Assembly: GCA_002812745.2 (NCBI GenBank)
Contig: NCSJ02000046.1
Span: forward strand, 124,001 to 188,000
DNA length: 64,000 nucleotides
Reading direction: 5' to 3'
DNA from: Scytalidium lignicola
Taxonomy: Eukaryota > Ascomycota > Leotiomycetes
Below, piece after piece: positions 36,594-47,291 of this stretch; positions within the stretch are counted from its first letter, which is position 1; each line of letters starts with the position of its first letter. The notes beneath the pieces were generated by a model that saw nothing but the letters and a program-made list of their open reading frames with translations, was not told the DNA's origin and ran no database searches. Made by a program: the position numbers and the translations under genes.

Positions 36594-36816
36594 TTCGAAA
36601 AGCTCTACGGTACGAACCGTTGGTGAGGTATTTGCTCTTGCGCTTTGGCCCTTATAGAACGTCGATCATATACCATTTTGAGACATGTCAAAACCATATC
36701 AGGCGTAGCTCCCGACTTTATCAGACGACACCGGTCAAACTGAGTCAGCCTGGAAGAGTCATTAGGCCTTTCGTGACGAACTTGCTCTACCGTATACGTA
36801 TACCGTATATACTCAC

Positions 36817-36944
36817 GGCTTCCGGTATGGAGCTAAGGCCCCTGTTTTCCGCTATATGGAATATTTAGCGAATGATTTGCGTTTTAATGCTGGCAATTTG
36901 CACTGTATAGCGTTACATTTACTTCTAGCTCCATACCGGAAGCC
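36817..36944. mobile_element. 128-bp inverted-repeat element, copy 2 (opposite orientation)
   Basis: Exact inverse copy of 35163-35290 with identical terminal 19-mers. The match continues leftward to 36803. Open frames crossing it on either strand are artefacts of the repeat. Confidence 0.88.
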
Positions 36945-37860
36945 TTGAGGGTTACTACTTTTTTTTTTAAAATTTCTTTTTACCCTACATCCAATGGGGG
37001 ACATTGTATTTGGGACAGAAAGTGGTATACGGGTTTCGTTAGCAAAACAACCCACTCCGGAAAAAAAGAGGAAAAGAAAATAATATAAAATCCTGCAACA
37101 CTTCACCCTCTCAAATATGAAATCAAAACGTTAGACAAGGTTTTCCCAGGGGCTCGTAGGGAGGATTTTCACATGTGCCTAAACGGGTTTTGCCAAAGTC
37201 TTGGTTCTCTGGATTAAGGAACCTTTGAGCCGCGGTGCTGATTTTATAAGATCAGAGTAAGGATTACAAAGTCCCTCTCCTACAGGCCAGAAGAGATACC
37301 ACGCAGTCTGTCTGTGCGCACGCCTGGGAGTTCGTAAAGCATTCGGCCCTCGGGCAAGTGAAGATCTAGAACATGGGCATGCATGATCCTGACGGCGCAG
37401 AAGATTGCAGCACGGTAATTACAGTAGTTATTGATGCTGCATGCGGGGGGGGATGCTAAAATGGCAGCGGCCCCTGCGTTAGCGGTCGTTCCGGCGACTT
37501 GTCACACCTGTCATGCCTGTCACTCTACAACAGGCAAAGATTAGCAGGGCCCGCGGCCCCTGATCTATCGTGATGGGGGATGTTTCTACAGTATCATTCC
37601 TTCCCGTGACCTGGCCCTCTCCTACAATCGTACTACAGGAACATACTATATACCCCGTGAGAAAAGTTTGCCGGCCTGCTAGCCAGCTCCCCTTTAAACC
37701 TTTACTATGCGATGTTGCGATTTGCCTCTGATATATAGACTGCTGATTCCGAGGCATTCCGTTGTATAATCAAGTTGGGAACCTTGAGCGCTTTGTTCGT
37801 TTTTCAACCGAATTCCATTTGCAACTGCTTAGAAGATCCGCGAGCCTCAGCATCTCCATC
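36945..37860. other. Intergenic region and promoter of the PTH11-like gene
   Basis: About 900 bp; a T run and AT-rich sequence at the left are followed by a more balanced composition. No supportable gene. Confidence 0.4.
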
Positions 37861-39566
37861 ATGGCGCTTGTCAACGGGGTCCTCGTTGCTCTCCCACCAC
37901 CCAGCGGCTATGTGGTCGACTTCGACCATCCCAAAAGACAAGCTGTCACGGCATCTTATTGTGTGTCTGGAGTTGGAATGGGCCTGGCTTTCCTGTTCGT
38001 GGCCCAACGTATATATGTCAAGCGTTTTATCCGTAACACCTTCGGGTTTGATGATTGTACGTCCTTGAACCCAAATTTCGTTGTCAACTACTATTATGCG
38101 AATGTTGCTCACATTTACAACCAGATCTTGTTGTTGTTGCATGGGTAAAACTCCCTCTTCTCCCCATATCTCTAAATGGCCGCTGCATCATATGATTTAT
38201 CCACCAAGTGGACCAGCTTCGAGTTTCCCAATGTCTAACCAGCGTCTTGCTCGAGCAGATGTTCTCGGTTGCCATCCAAGGCTTAATTCTCCGTAAGTAT
38301 ATCATTCCCTTCTTCGTCTTAAGGGTCCATTGAATTAATGACATCTTCTACTACAAAGGGGGCTTTGTAGAAGGATATATGGGAGTTCATGCTTGGGAAA
38401 TACCGCTCACTAAATTTATCAAGTTCCTCAAAGTAAGCGTCAAAGCTCTTTTCTGTGTTAAAGATAAATAACAGAAAGTTAATAGTTCGGATTCTACATA
38501 GAACCCATTCTTTACGTCCTTCCTACTATTCTCACAAAGCTAGCTCTTCTCCTCTTCTATTTACAGTTAGGGAATCGAGAGAAATGGTTTACAGGAGCTG
38601 TCTATTTTGCCATAATTGTCACCGTTGGCTCTAATATCAGCGTCATTTTTAGCGTCATCTTTGCATGTACCCCAGTCAGAAAGGCCTGGGATCCTGCTGT
38701 AACATGGGGTTCATGTATTGACCGTCCAGCCTTATTCCAGGCAACAGCGGTGTTTGGAATCGTTACTGATGTACTTATTATGTGCATACCAATACCTATG
38801 GTTATCAGACTCCAAATGTCTCGATTCAAGAAAGCAGGACTTCTTTTCCTTTTCATCATCGGTTCTGCGTAAGTCGAACTTATTACTCTTTTTGATGGAG
38901 TAATATCCTGTCCTTTGGTACTCCTTCATATTCAGATGCTAACATAATTGTACGCTTCCCAGAACCGTTGTCACCTCTATTATCCGCCTCTATTTGCTCG
39001 TCACATCTTTAGGAAGCGCCGATCAGTCGTGGAGTGGTGGCCCTATCGTTATGTGGATGTAAGTTTTCCATCACCCTCTGACGGACCTAAAGTCGAACAT
39101 TCCATCCCTTTTCTTGATCGTGTTCCGACGTCTTTTCTTTTTTTTCTTTTTGGAAATCTACTCACTCCCGACTAGCTGTATCGAAGCAAACCTCCTCGTT
39201 ATGTGTGCTTGCATACCAACCCTGCGACATTTTATTTCTACGATAGCACCAAACTTGCTAAATAGTTCAAAGCGAGGCGAAAGTAATTCTAACTCGCAGG
39301 CGCTACATTCAAACCATCTCGGAGACAAACTCGGGAGTAGCATCGGCTCCAGGCTCAACGGCAAACGACATCAGTATCACGGCTTCGATGGCGATGCTGA
39401 GTACCGTATGGAGACACTAGTTGAGGGTAGCAAGTCTGCAAACAAACATTCAACATGGGGAGAACAAGAAGAAGCGGACGTTGGAGACAGGGATAACGAT
39501 AGCGAGAGGGCGATCATACAGACCAAGACAGTGCAAGTTCGCTACGATGACCAAACTGATGTGTAA
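37861..39566 (+). CDS. Rhodopsin-domain (PTH11-like) integral membrane protein
   Basis: Seven exons fit one frame: 37861-38056, 38125-38144, 38259-38292, 38359-38432, 38486-38868, 38963-39058 and 39176-39566, for 397 residues. Hydrophobic helices are evident, for example VGMGLAFLFVAQRIY, YLVVVAW (made by joining tiny exon 2), YVLPTILTKLALLLFYL, FAIIVTVGSNISVIFSVIF and AGLLFLFIIGSA. Family landmarks are FGFDDYL, the CTPV...W segment, GSCIDRPALFQATAVFGIVTD, and the SIIRLYLL...SWSGGPIVMWICIEANL block near the last helix. Such proteins are seven-helix receptor-like membrane proteins; PTH11 itself is needed for host-surface sensing in Magnaporthe. The C-terminal 150 residues are cytosolic and polar. 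Exons 2 and 3 are 20 and 34 nt, so automatic gene models may miss them. Confidence 0.82.
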
Positions 39567-40343
39567 GATGGCGCGGCGTCGTAGCTGGCACAGAGAAGGA
39601 GGGCCAGGTAATTTAATGATTATAGAGCCGTAGTGCTTGTAGCTATAACAGCAACTTTCTTAGTGTATATATAGAATAACTAGTATCAAAATACCATAAA
39701 TATTGATCTCTGAACTTCCTAAAATACAAGAAAGAATTGAGGTTTATGTAGCTGTAAAGGCCCTACTAACTAGCCACATGACCACTGTACCACTTCTTAA
39801 CGGCTATCCCTCCTCTAACCGTTTACACCTCTTTTTTTTTTGGTCTAATACTCTGTATTCCTCAGCTATAGCTATGGATTGTAGAGACTCTATGCTACAG
39901 TACGCCCATTGGTTTCTCCTAAGAGTAATATACCTCAGTTATTACTCCCTGCCTGTTCTCAAACTAAGAGTTCTCAAACTCTCAATTTGCGTATATACTA
40001 GTATACGTGTCCAGTAGACAAAGACATCCAGCATTCCTCCACTACCCCAACCTTTGCTTGTACTGCCTTGCTTCTTCCTCTGGTTTAACCCCCACTAGTT
40101 AACCGTATGACTCTTTTATTCAGTGTAGAGAATACTCAAGTCTGAATATGATTGTTATAGGCAGCGCCCTGTTTTTAGCTCTTTTAGCAGCACTCCCATT
40201 CCTGTGCTGTTGCTACCTGTATTTCCTTCTATGCTGTACGCTCCCTTAGAATTATACCCTCAGGCTAGCTAGCCTTCCTTCTTATGTATATTAAAAGTGG
40301 TATTCGAGCATAGATAACCTTCCTCCGTATTGCTACAATACTT
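39567..40343. other. Intergenic region, pyrimidine-rich
   Basis: About 780 bp without a supportable gene; several pyrimidine-rich runs. Probably 3' flank plus old repeat sequence. Confidence 0.35.
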
Positions 40344-40410
40344 CTCACTAGATTTTGAGGGACTTTGCTGGCAATATCCCTCACAAGATTTTGAGGGCCT
40401 TCGCTGGCAA
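40344..40410. repeat. ~36-bp tandem duplication
   Basis: Two adjacent copies sharing CTCAC(T/A)AGATTTTGAGGG and CTT-GCTGGCAA, differing at a few positions. Confidence 0.75.
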
Positions 40411-40462
40411 ACGAGCTACTGCACTACCGGAGATGCGAGCGCTTGCGACTATTCCCTTATAG

Positions 40463-40760
40463 CTAGTAGTATTCTGTTGACTTGAGCTCAAGAGTGATCA
40501 ATTGCAAAGTCGAGATTTGCTCTTTCAAGTGTGTGGTGTTGAGGTCGAAAAGGACACGTTGCACTTGTCGGAATCGATGGAAGTCGGCGAAACCTTCTAC
40601 ATCGATCGGATGACTCAATCTTGGCTTTACAGACATATCCTCAGAATGCTGTAAGTTCGTAGCCCTCACCGCGTACAGGTGTTGAGTCTCAAGGGCCCGT
40701 TTACACCTCTTGGGAAAGAAAGTCCTCACCTCCCCTTCTACATGCTTCTTACCTACAGAA
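40463..40760 (-). pseudogene. Fragment of an unidentified coding sequence, copy A
   Basis: A minus-strand frame without an ATG start reads RTFFPKRCKRALETQHLYAV, RATNLQHSEDMSVKPRLSHP and IDVEGFADFHRFRQVQRVLF. The part around ALETQHLYAVRATNLQHS recurs at 44978-45053 with a stop, so both are pieces of one duplicated gene. I do not recognise the family. It has codon-like texture but no start and no neighbouring exon that I can join. Confidence 0.4.
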
Positions 40761-41003
40761 GCTATAAAACTCTATACATTTTCTTATATCATTAACCAGT
40801 TAATATATTGCTAAAGACAGCAAGAAAACTAAAATATTATAACTATATGATGATAAAATCTTTTAACTCTTTACGGCTGGCCCAAGTGACACTCGCGTCA
40901 TAACGGTTATCAATTAATAATTAAACATTATTGATTTATTAAAACTTTATATATTCAACTATTCTTTATAAAATCTAACAATTCTTAAAGTCAATTTAAT
41001 TTA

Positions 41004-43576
41004 GGGCTGACTTAAATCGCCGCCAGAGTTACTTAAATCGCCGCCAAACCGCCGGTGTCGGACACAACCTCAGGCATAATACTACCTCAGCCTCACATAC
41101 AAATTAGTATGGCAACAAGAGATTGCGCAATGTAATCAATTATGTCCTTGTTATCTGACATCTTTTTGAAGTTACAGTAATCTAACAACTTTTCGAAGCT
41201 ATGGTAATATTTCGATACAATCTTGGGTTTCTTGTACTACCTCCCAGGCCTCTGAATTCTGCATTGCCTCGTCAATCAATTTAGCTGTTTCCTCCATAGA
41301 ATCTGTGTAATAGATCGATGAAATTCCACACTGATAACCTTGTTCCCATACTGTTCCAGGTTCGTACATATCTTCACCCATTTCTTGAATTCATTGTAGA
41401 CCAACTCTTGTAGCTATACGCCCAGATCACGTGATATATATCTCTCTCCCTTCAGCTAATTCTCTTGAAGTTGAAGCTTCTAAAGCTGGCGGAGTTGAGC
41501 TACTAGGAAGCTCAAAAGCAGAGGGTAAACGTGTTATACCAGAAATTGTATTGGTAGTCAACTTCCAGCCCTTCCTTAAAGCTCCTTTAGGTCTACCCTT
41601 TCCCCTTACAACTTGTAGGTTCAGAATAAGTACTTGAATGTTTGAAATTACCGGAGTACCTTCTTTTGGCTTGTCATAATGCTAGTGTGGATGTATATCT
41701 TCAAGAAGAATCACTCCTTTATCTCTCTCCCTTTCCCATATTAAATGGTAGTATAGAAGGCCGATTAAGCGTTGTATAATGTACTTACACTTTGTGATAT
41801 TAAGTGTTATATCTTTAGGAATCTTAGCTCTTTTAGCTATTAGCTTCTTGAGTATATAATCATATACCTGACTTAAAACAACAGAGAACAAATGTATATT
41901 AATGTAATGTTTTCGTCGAAGTTGCTCTTGAGCTGTAGTTGTTTTTATACTACTTTGCTAAGATGTCTAGAATAAAAGTAAGTGCTTAAACACATCGTTT
42001 AAATCATCGTTTCCTCGTTGTAAAAACAACTTTAAAGTATTATAGCAACCTTCGATAAGTAAGGTTATAAGTACTCCAAAATGAAGGTGTTGATCAACTT
42101 AATACCAAATTAGCTTTTCCTTCCATAGGATTAACCATGTATTCTCCACATATTAAACTGTTGCATTTGGATACACTCAAAGTTTGGTGAGATTCAATGT
42201 ATAAGCCTCAAAAGTAGGAGAATCCAAAATCACACCTCAAAGTTTTAGAAACTCTTGAAATGTAAGGTACCTTTTATATATACTATTCTCCTTAACCGGT
42301 GATAGGAAGAATCACTTTGTTTTAGCTAACACATTTATGTTAACATGTCACTTGCAAAGGAAATGATTAGATTTAGGGAAATATATATCAATACTCTTCA
42401 TCAAAGCTAACTCTTTATTAGTTATTATAGAAAGTAGCTCTATGATATTGTATTGTTCCATCATCTCCTAGAACTGACTTAGAACTCAATTATATGCTTT
42501 CTTGGTTTCATCTGAAAAGAATGCCAATCCAAATTGTATTACCTTATTACTACTAGTTATAGCACAAATGTTAAGTAATAACATGTGAAATCGATTGGTT
42601 TTATAAGTGTAATCCATTAGTAAAACATCAGGATGTTGTTAGTATAACTCAAGTGCTCTTGGGTGAATGTAAAACAAGTGAAGCAGGTTGTTAGTAGAAT
42701 TAGTTAAATATGCTGGTTTGAAATCCTGTTGCTCAAGTTTTGCCTTGAATTGTTAGTAAATTAAAGGCAAAGGATTAAATTCAAACATATAATAACCACT
42801 GAATTGGCATTTGCCTAGCTAATATCTGTCTTCACTCCTTTTGAATAATATTAGTGATATTGTCTCTGGTAATTAGAACTTGTGAGTGCTCAATTTGAAG
42901 GTTATTTAAGATCTGATGATTTGGGATTCCAGAATACGCTTTGGATACAATTTGAGCATGGATCCCAGGAGCCAAAGAAGTTAATCTGTGTGCAGGATGT
43001 GCTATAGGTACTGCAGAGGCTCCATGGTTATGTGAAGGTTCTATAACCTGTAATCTCCACTTACTTCCCTCCTTTTTAGCTATTACTTTCATTTTGCAAT
43101 CGCACTTTTTAGTAGCAGAATTACGTTGTTTTGATTGGTGGATACTATTCTTTTTGCCTTTAGAATCATATTTTCCAGCTTGATCGCAAGCATAAACTAT
43201 CCTTCGAGGTTTTGAATTAAGAATGCAGAACGCATATCCGTTTACACGTGCGAACGCTTGAATTGAAGTATATAATGTAGGTAAATCACTATATAACGCT
43301 TCTGGAGGAGCAAGGCCATATGAAGATGGATTTCGAGTAGTCATTTCAGGTAAAAGTGGTCTTTAAAGTGGTTATGAATAGCCTCAACTTCATATTATGA
43401 AATCGATATAGCAGAACGCGTTATTGCGAAAAACGCGTTTTGGTGTTTAATTACAAAACATGGTAGGATAGTCAGATTACTAACAAATTACTATGGGGAG
43501 TGGTGGTCCGGGCGTGTTCTGACACCGGCGGTTTGGCGGCGATTTAAGTAACTCTGGCGGCGATTTAAGTCAGCCC
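41004..43576 (-). mobile_element. Nested Mutator-like (MULE) DNA transposon
   Basis: A 2573-bp element with 56-bp terminal inverted repeats (41004-41059 and 43521-43576) that are identical throughout, starting GGGCTGACTTAAATCGCCGC and containing an internal doublet of ACTTAAATCGCCGCC. An 8-bp direct repeat TTAATTTA flanks it (40996-41003 and 43577-43584). MULEs usually make 9-11 bp duplications, so 8 is slightly short. It carries a FAR1/MULE-type transposase remnant on the minus strand. Perfect terminal repeats beside a decayed gene suggest either recent movement or conservation of the ends. Confidence 0.85.
41682..43344 (-). pseudogene. MULE transposase, inactivated
   Basis: The intact part (43344-42832, 170 residues from a true ATG) resembles a FAR1-type DNA-binding domain: SIQAFARVNGYAFCI, KCDCKMKVIAKKEGSKWRLQ, EPSHNH. 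Downstream, the minus strand still shows a MULE catalytic-core start (LLMDYTYKTNRFHMLLLNIC near 42630-42570) but is cut by stops, including TGA at 42486-42488, TAG at 42468-42470 and TGA at 42348-42350, at places where tryptophan or glutamine would be usual. A C-terminal piece remains at 41891-41682, ending LLEDIHPH. Stop changes of the G-to-A type, together with high AT, fit repeat-induced point mutation, although dinucleotide counts were not computed. Confidence 0.75.
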
Positions 43577-43833
43577 TTAATTTATAGTTATATATACATG
43601 TGTTAATAGTTAGTCATGTGACAAGTGCGATTAGTCATATATGCACTAGTCTTAATCAGGTAGGTAATGAGAAGCTTTATCTGAATACAATCACGAATTA
43701 ACTCATGTAATAATCTCCATATTAAAGAGTATTTATGGTCATCTTGAGTTTAAACAGCTTCAATTTAATTAAATTGAAGTGCAGATAATGAGAGTTAACC
43801 TTACAAGCTATAAGCTCTACAGGCTACAAGTTA

Positions 43834-43864
43834 CAGGCTACAGGCTACAGGCTACAGGCTACAG
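43834..43864. repeat. 7-bp microsatellite (CTACAGG)
   Basis: Four to five copies of CTACAGG in the right arm of the outer element, preceded by imperfect copies (CTACAAGTTACAGG). Confidence 0.8.
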
Positions 43865-44120
43865 AAGCAGCTAACGGCCGTAAGTCGTTGGCAGCTCATA
43901 CCGTACAGTATAATCATAAGGATTAATTCTTTTAATTTTTATCATGAATCAGATGTAATAATTGCTAAGCATTTGTTTAGCATTTGGTATAAATAATACA
44001 TGCTCTTCTCACCAAAAATTAGCTGCGTAAATGCTTAAGGCGTTGAACGTCAATAGATTGGCAATGTTTAATGGTTAATTATTAATTGTTGTAAGGCGAG
44101 TAGCACTTGGGCCAGCCGTA

Positions 44121-44977
44121 ACTCTTATTAAAAAGAAAAGGAAAACTCTTTTTTTATAAATAAGAGCTAACAATTAAGAAATGGTTAAGACTTAAACTTT
44201 TATTCTTCTTCTTTCTTTATGCATAGATTCTACGAACTTCAGAGCTACGTTTGTAACGACAGAATCAGAAAGACCACNTTTTTTATTTTATTTTTACAAT
44301 GATACTCTTTATTTGACCTCCTAATTTATAGGTGTCTGTAAAGGCTCCTCGGGCTATAGTACATGGTTTTCTCCACTAATATTCCCATTATTTTGCCATT
44401 CTATTACTTTGAATTGCGCTGCAAGTAGCAAAAGAATAATCAACAGTAAATAAGCAAAGAATAAAGCCTTACTCAAAAGCTTAAACTCGAGTTACTTAAA
44501 TTCCTATACACTCATTACTCTGTAGTTTTGTCTACCATCTCCTTGTATTGTACTATGCGCTTTGTGCAATTTTATTCTCCTCAAGGTCTATCCCTTATTA
44601 TGATATTTGTTTATAGTAAAGGTTGATTAACTATTCCTTATCCTGCTGTATAAGGATGCTTGTTAATGTATTTAAGTCTGTAACTTGGTATGTTTGTTGA
44701 TAGTTATTCTTTTTTCAAAATGTGTTTTGTTATCATGATCAATCTTAGAGACTGTAAACAATTGTCAGGCAGGAAAGTGGGTTCACCACGTCCATTTTCC
44801 ATCGTAATAGGGTACAACATACATTTTGAAAGGAAGAACCAAGCCCTTTCACGATGGTGTTGTAATTATCTTTATCTGTGGTGTTTTGGGAAGTTCGGAA
44901 GGTTGATTTTCGACGTGTTGACATGTTGTTGATAGAGAAATAATTATCGCTGAATAAAGGAATAATTATCGCTGAAT
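44121..44977. other. Spacer right of the transposon
   Basis: AT-rich, no gene supported. One ambiguous base lies at 44278 beside a T run. A short tandem duplication AATAATTATCGCTGAAT occurs near 44940-44976. Confidence 0.4.
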
Positions 44978-45053
44978 GACTTAATCTTGACTCTACAGAC
45001 TATGTTGTAGGTTTGTAGCCCTCACCGCGTACAGGTGTTGAGTCTCGAGGGCC
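44978..45053 (-). pseudogene. Fragment of an unidentified coding sequence, copy B
   Basis: The minus strand reads ALETQHLYAVRATNLQHS and then hits TAG; it corresponds to 40610-40698 but lacks about 12 nt present there. Direct orientation relative to copy A, with the transposon between them. Confidence 0.5.
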
Positions 45054-45832
45054 TCAGAAAGACCACTAGCATTTGACTTATTTCTACGTATTACTATTTT
45101 ATGAAGAATAACAATAATACAATGCGCTATAATACTAGATGAAAGTACTCTATACTAATATGACGAGAAAATGAAATGCTATTGGAAAATGCCTTGCTAT
45201 TAGTGACATTATACGAAATAAGATGACTTTCAATACACTTGTAGTTGTTAAATAACAGAAAGGACCTGCTGGGCAGTGCCACCTTATTATCTTTGGTTGG
45301 TATACCAGTATTTCCAAATTATGCATACCGCAAGGCGGAGTCCTTGCAATGCATGAATGCGGCACAGCCGTTTGAGTATTTTAGTTTTGGAAACAGGGTC
45401 ATTCTCAGCCTCAAAAGAGAGCTGCACTTAATTGAATACTACAGTATTCCAACCCTGCCTTGTCAATCTTTATTAATTAATGATTGGATATCATCACTTC
45501 AAAGGTCCTTAATTTATGGAACGAACGATATCAGCCCATCTGAAGTTCTTAATTCATGCTGCACAAAGGCTTCATTGAGCTGTGCCGCAAACTAATGAAG
45601 ATCTTGGCACATGGGTTGAAGTATTCCCCTGTTATTACGTACATTAATTTCATGGCTTGGTTGTCTTTTGCTTGCCCGTTTCATATTAGGGTCTTCATAG
45701 CAGCTCAGAGCCCCTTGAAACAGGGCCATTTTGGATAACTAACGGGAGGTAACCGCTATTTTCTCTTTGATCTGATCCTTTTTCTGTTTCCCCATTTCCT
45801 ACGTCTGGCCCCGAGGCTTTAATTCGGCCCTC
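45054..45832. other. Spacer and promoter of the Cys-rich surface protein gene
   Basis: About 780 bp. One plus-strand frame (about 45350-45595) is open but lacks recognisable features, and I do not call it a gene. Confidence 0.35.
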
Positions 45833-46706
45833 ATGGCTTCCATATCCATGAGGATATTTTTATTATCCACTTTATTTCATAGTTTCCTCATCTACAATGT
45901 TAATGCTGTCACCTGCTTTGGCGTGAATGGACTTCCATATACCGACAATATTATTTGTCCTGGATCGAATGCCTGCTGTGGAAGCTCTGCGACGTGCATG
46001 TCAAATCGGCTTTGTCATAATCCAGGAACTAACAACGATACTTTCATACGAGGCCCATGTGCTGTGCAGCCATACGATTCTAACACTTGTGGAGCGATAT
46101 GCGTATATAGTAACGATCATCCTGAGCCTCAATATGTAGTGTCGGATACTAATCAGCGCAGATGAAACGGCGATTGGCAATGGATTCTTTCCTCGAGTTA
46201 CACTCTGTCCAGATGGTAAATACTGTTGTAACGACCAACCCAACTGTTGCGAAAGTGGAAGTGGAGTTTTCTTAGATGGCGTTGGAGACATCGTTTCAAG
46301 TCGCCCAAGCAGCACACCAAGTACTGCAACCGTTTCGTCGTCCACTTCCTCAACATCTTTGCCGCCAAGCACGGCTGCGACTACGACTTCACCTCAAGGC
46401 GCTGCGAATACGTCATCTGCAGATTCATCTTCTACTTCATCCGGATTATCAACAGGTGCTAAGATTGGAGTCGGAGTTAGCATTCCACTTGGAGTCATTT
46501 TGATCAGTGCTCTTGGAGTTGTTATATGGTTACAGCAAAGGCGAATAAAAATGGTAGAAATCCAAGTAATGGCAAATTCGGGTGCTGTGGTGGATAGTGC
46601 ACAAATTTTTCAGCAACAAAAGTATACGCCGGTTCCTCCGAAGGAGATGGATGCTAATCATCAGTCTGTGGTGTCAGAATTGCCTGGAGAGCAAGTGGAG
46701 AGATGA
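45833..46706 (+). CDS. Single-pass Cys-rich cell-surface protein
   Basis: Two exons, 45833-46109 and 46162-46706, give 273 residues; the 52-nt intron has an ACTAAT branch. Parts in order: signal peptide (MRIFLLSTLFHSFLIYNVNA), a Cys-rich ectodomain (NIICPGSNACCGSSATCMSN, CAVQPYDSNTCGAICVY, CPDGKYCCNDQPNCCES), a Ser/Thr-rich stalk, one transmembrane helix (IPLGVILISALGVVIWL near 205-225) preceded by GAKIGVGVS, and a short cytosolic tail. The layout is typical of fungal wall-sensor or surface proteins with a G/S/T-rich stalk and an A-K-x-G-hydrophobic anchor. The function is not known. The spacing of CC pairs resembles other secreted fungal Cys-rich proteins, but I recognise no named domain. 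Confidence 0.68.
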
Positions 46707-47291
46707 CCATGACAGGTCCGGTATCGAGGGTACCAAATCCAATATATCGCTGATGGCAAAATTTAACAAGATCATATGAATTACTTCAGAGCGCGCTTGG
46801 GGCAATCTAATTCCATTGGAGCCTCAGGAAGGTAGTTCGCATTTTACCTCTGTTGTATATAGCATACAAGATGACCGTAAAAATGGAGTCCAGATGTATA
46901 GAGTTAGACAAGTCTTCGTAAGTTAGTAGAGGGCAAGATTGGTATTAAATATTGAGACAACACTAATACCTGTAAATGCGCATTTATAATTCCTTTAGCT
47001 AAGGCATCCAAACCTATGATAACCTACATTGCTCAAAACATTACTAAGATATCTGCTTTCATAGTATCACCGATGGCGGTGCCTTACGTATTGTTACTGA
47101 TTAACTGTTGGCTGTAATCAAGTTACACCTAGTAGTGAAACACTTAAAATTTTAACTGACCATTGAGATGTTGAATATCATTTACAACATTTAATACCAC
47201 GTTGCATTCTATCTCATCAGCTACCCTGAGATTCTCACCCATCAAAATTGGCTTAACCCAGCCTGACACCAATCTGGGACTTTAATTTTCC
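46707..47291. other. Convergent intergenic region
   Basis: About 585 bp between two convergent genes; AT-rich, no gene seen. It must hold both terminators. Confidence 0.4.

Larger units (their letters stand above)
40872..44120. mobile_element. Outer non-autonomous inverted-repeat element hosting a MULE
   Basis: The termini are TACGGCTGGCCCAAGTG at 40872 and its inverse ending at 44120. Similarity continues inward (ACTCGC, then AATTAATAATTAA and CATT). A 6-bp direct repeat ACTCTT flanks the pair. Without the nested insertion the element would be about 670 bp and has no coding capacity. Superfamily not assigned. Confidence 0.72.

Noticed and set aside
35058..37106. Two open frames sharing the peptide segment YGARSKCNAIQCKLPALK
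   Set aside because: The shared segment is translation of the 128-bp mobile element in two orientations, not a protein family.
40872..44120. Interpretation of the flanking duplicated fragments (40.6 and 45.0 kb) as LTRs
   Set aside because: The match is about 75-90 bp, imperfect, coding-like, and not at element ends; inverted repeats with direct-repeat scars define the element instead.
44690..44932. 80-codon plus-strand frame between the transposon and the gene fragment
   Set aside because: AT-rich with irregular composition; no relation to any family or to the neighbouring fragment.
45245..45595. 116-codon plus-strand frame
   Set aside because: Begins at TTG, shows no domain, signal or splice context, and lies in repeat-adjacent sequence.
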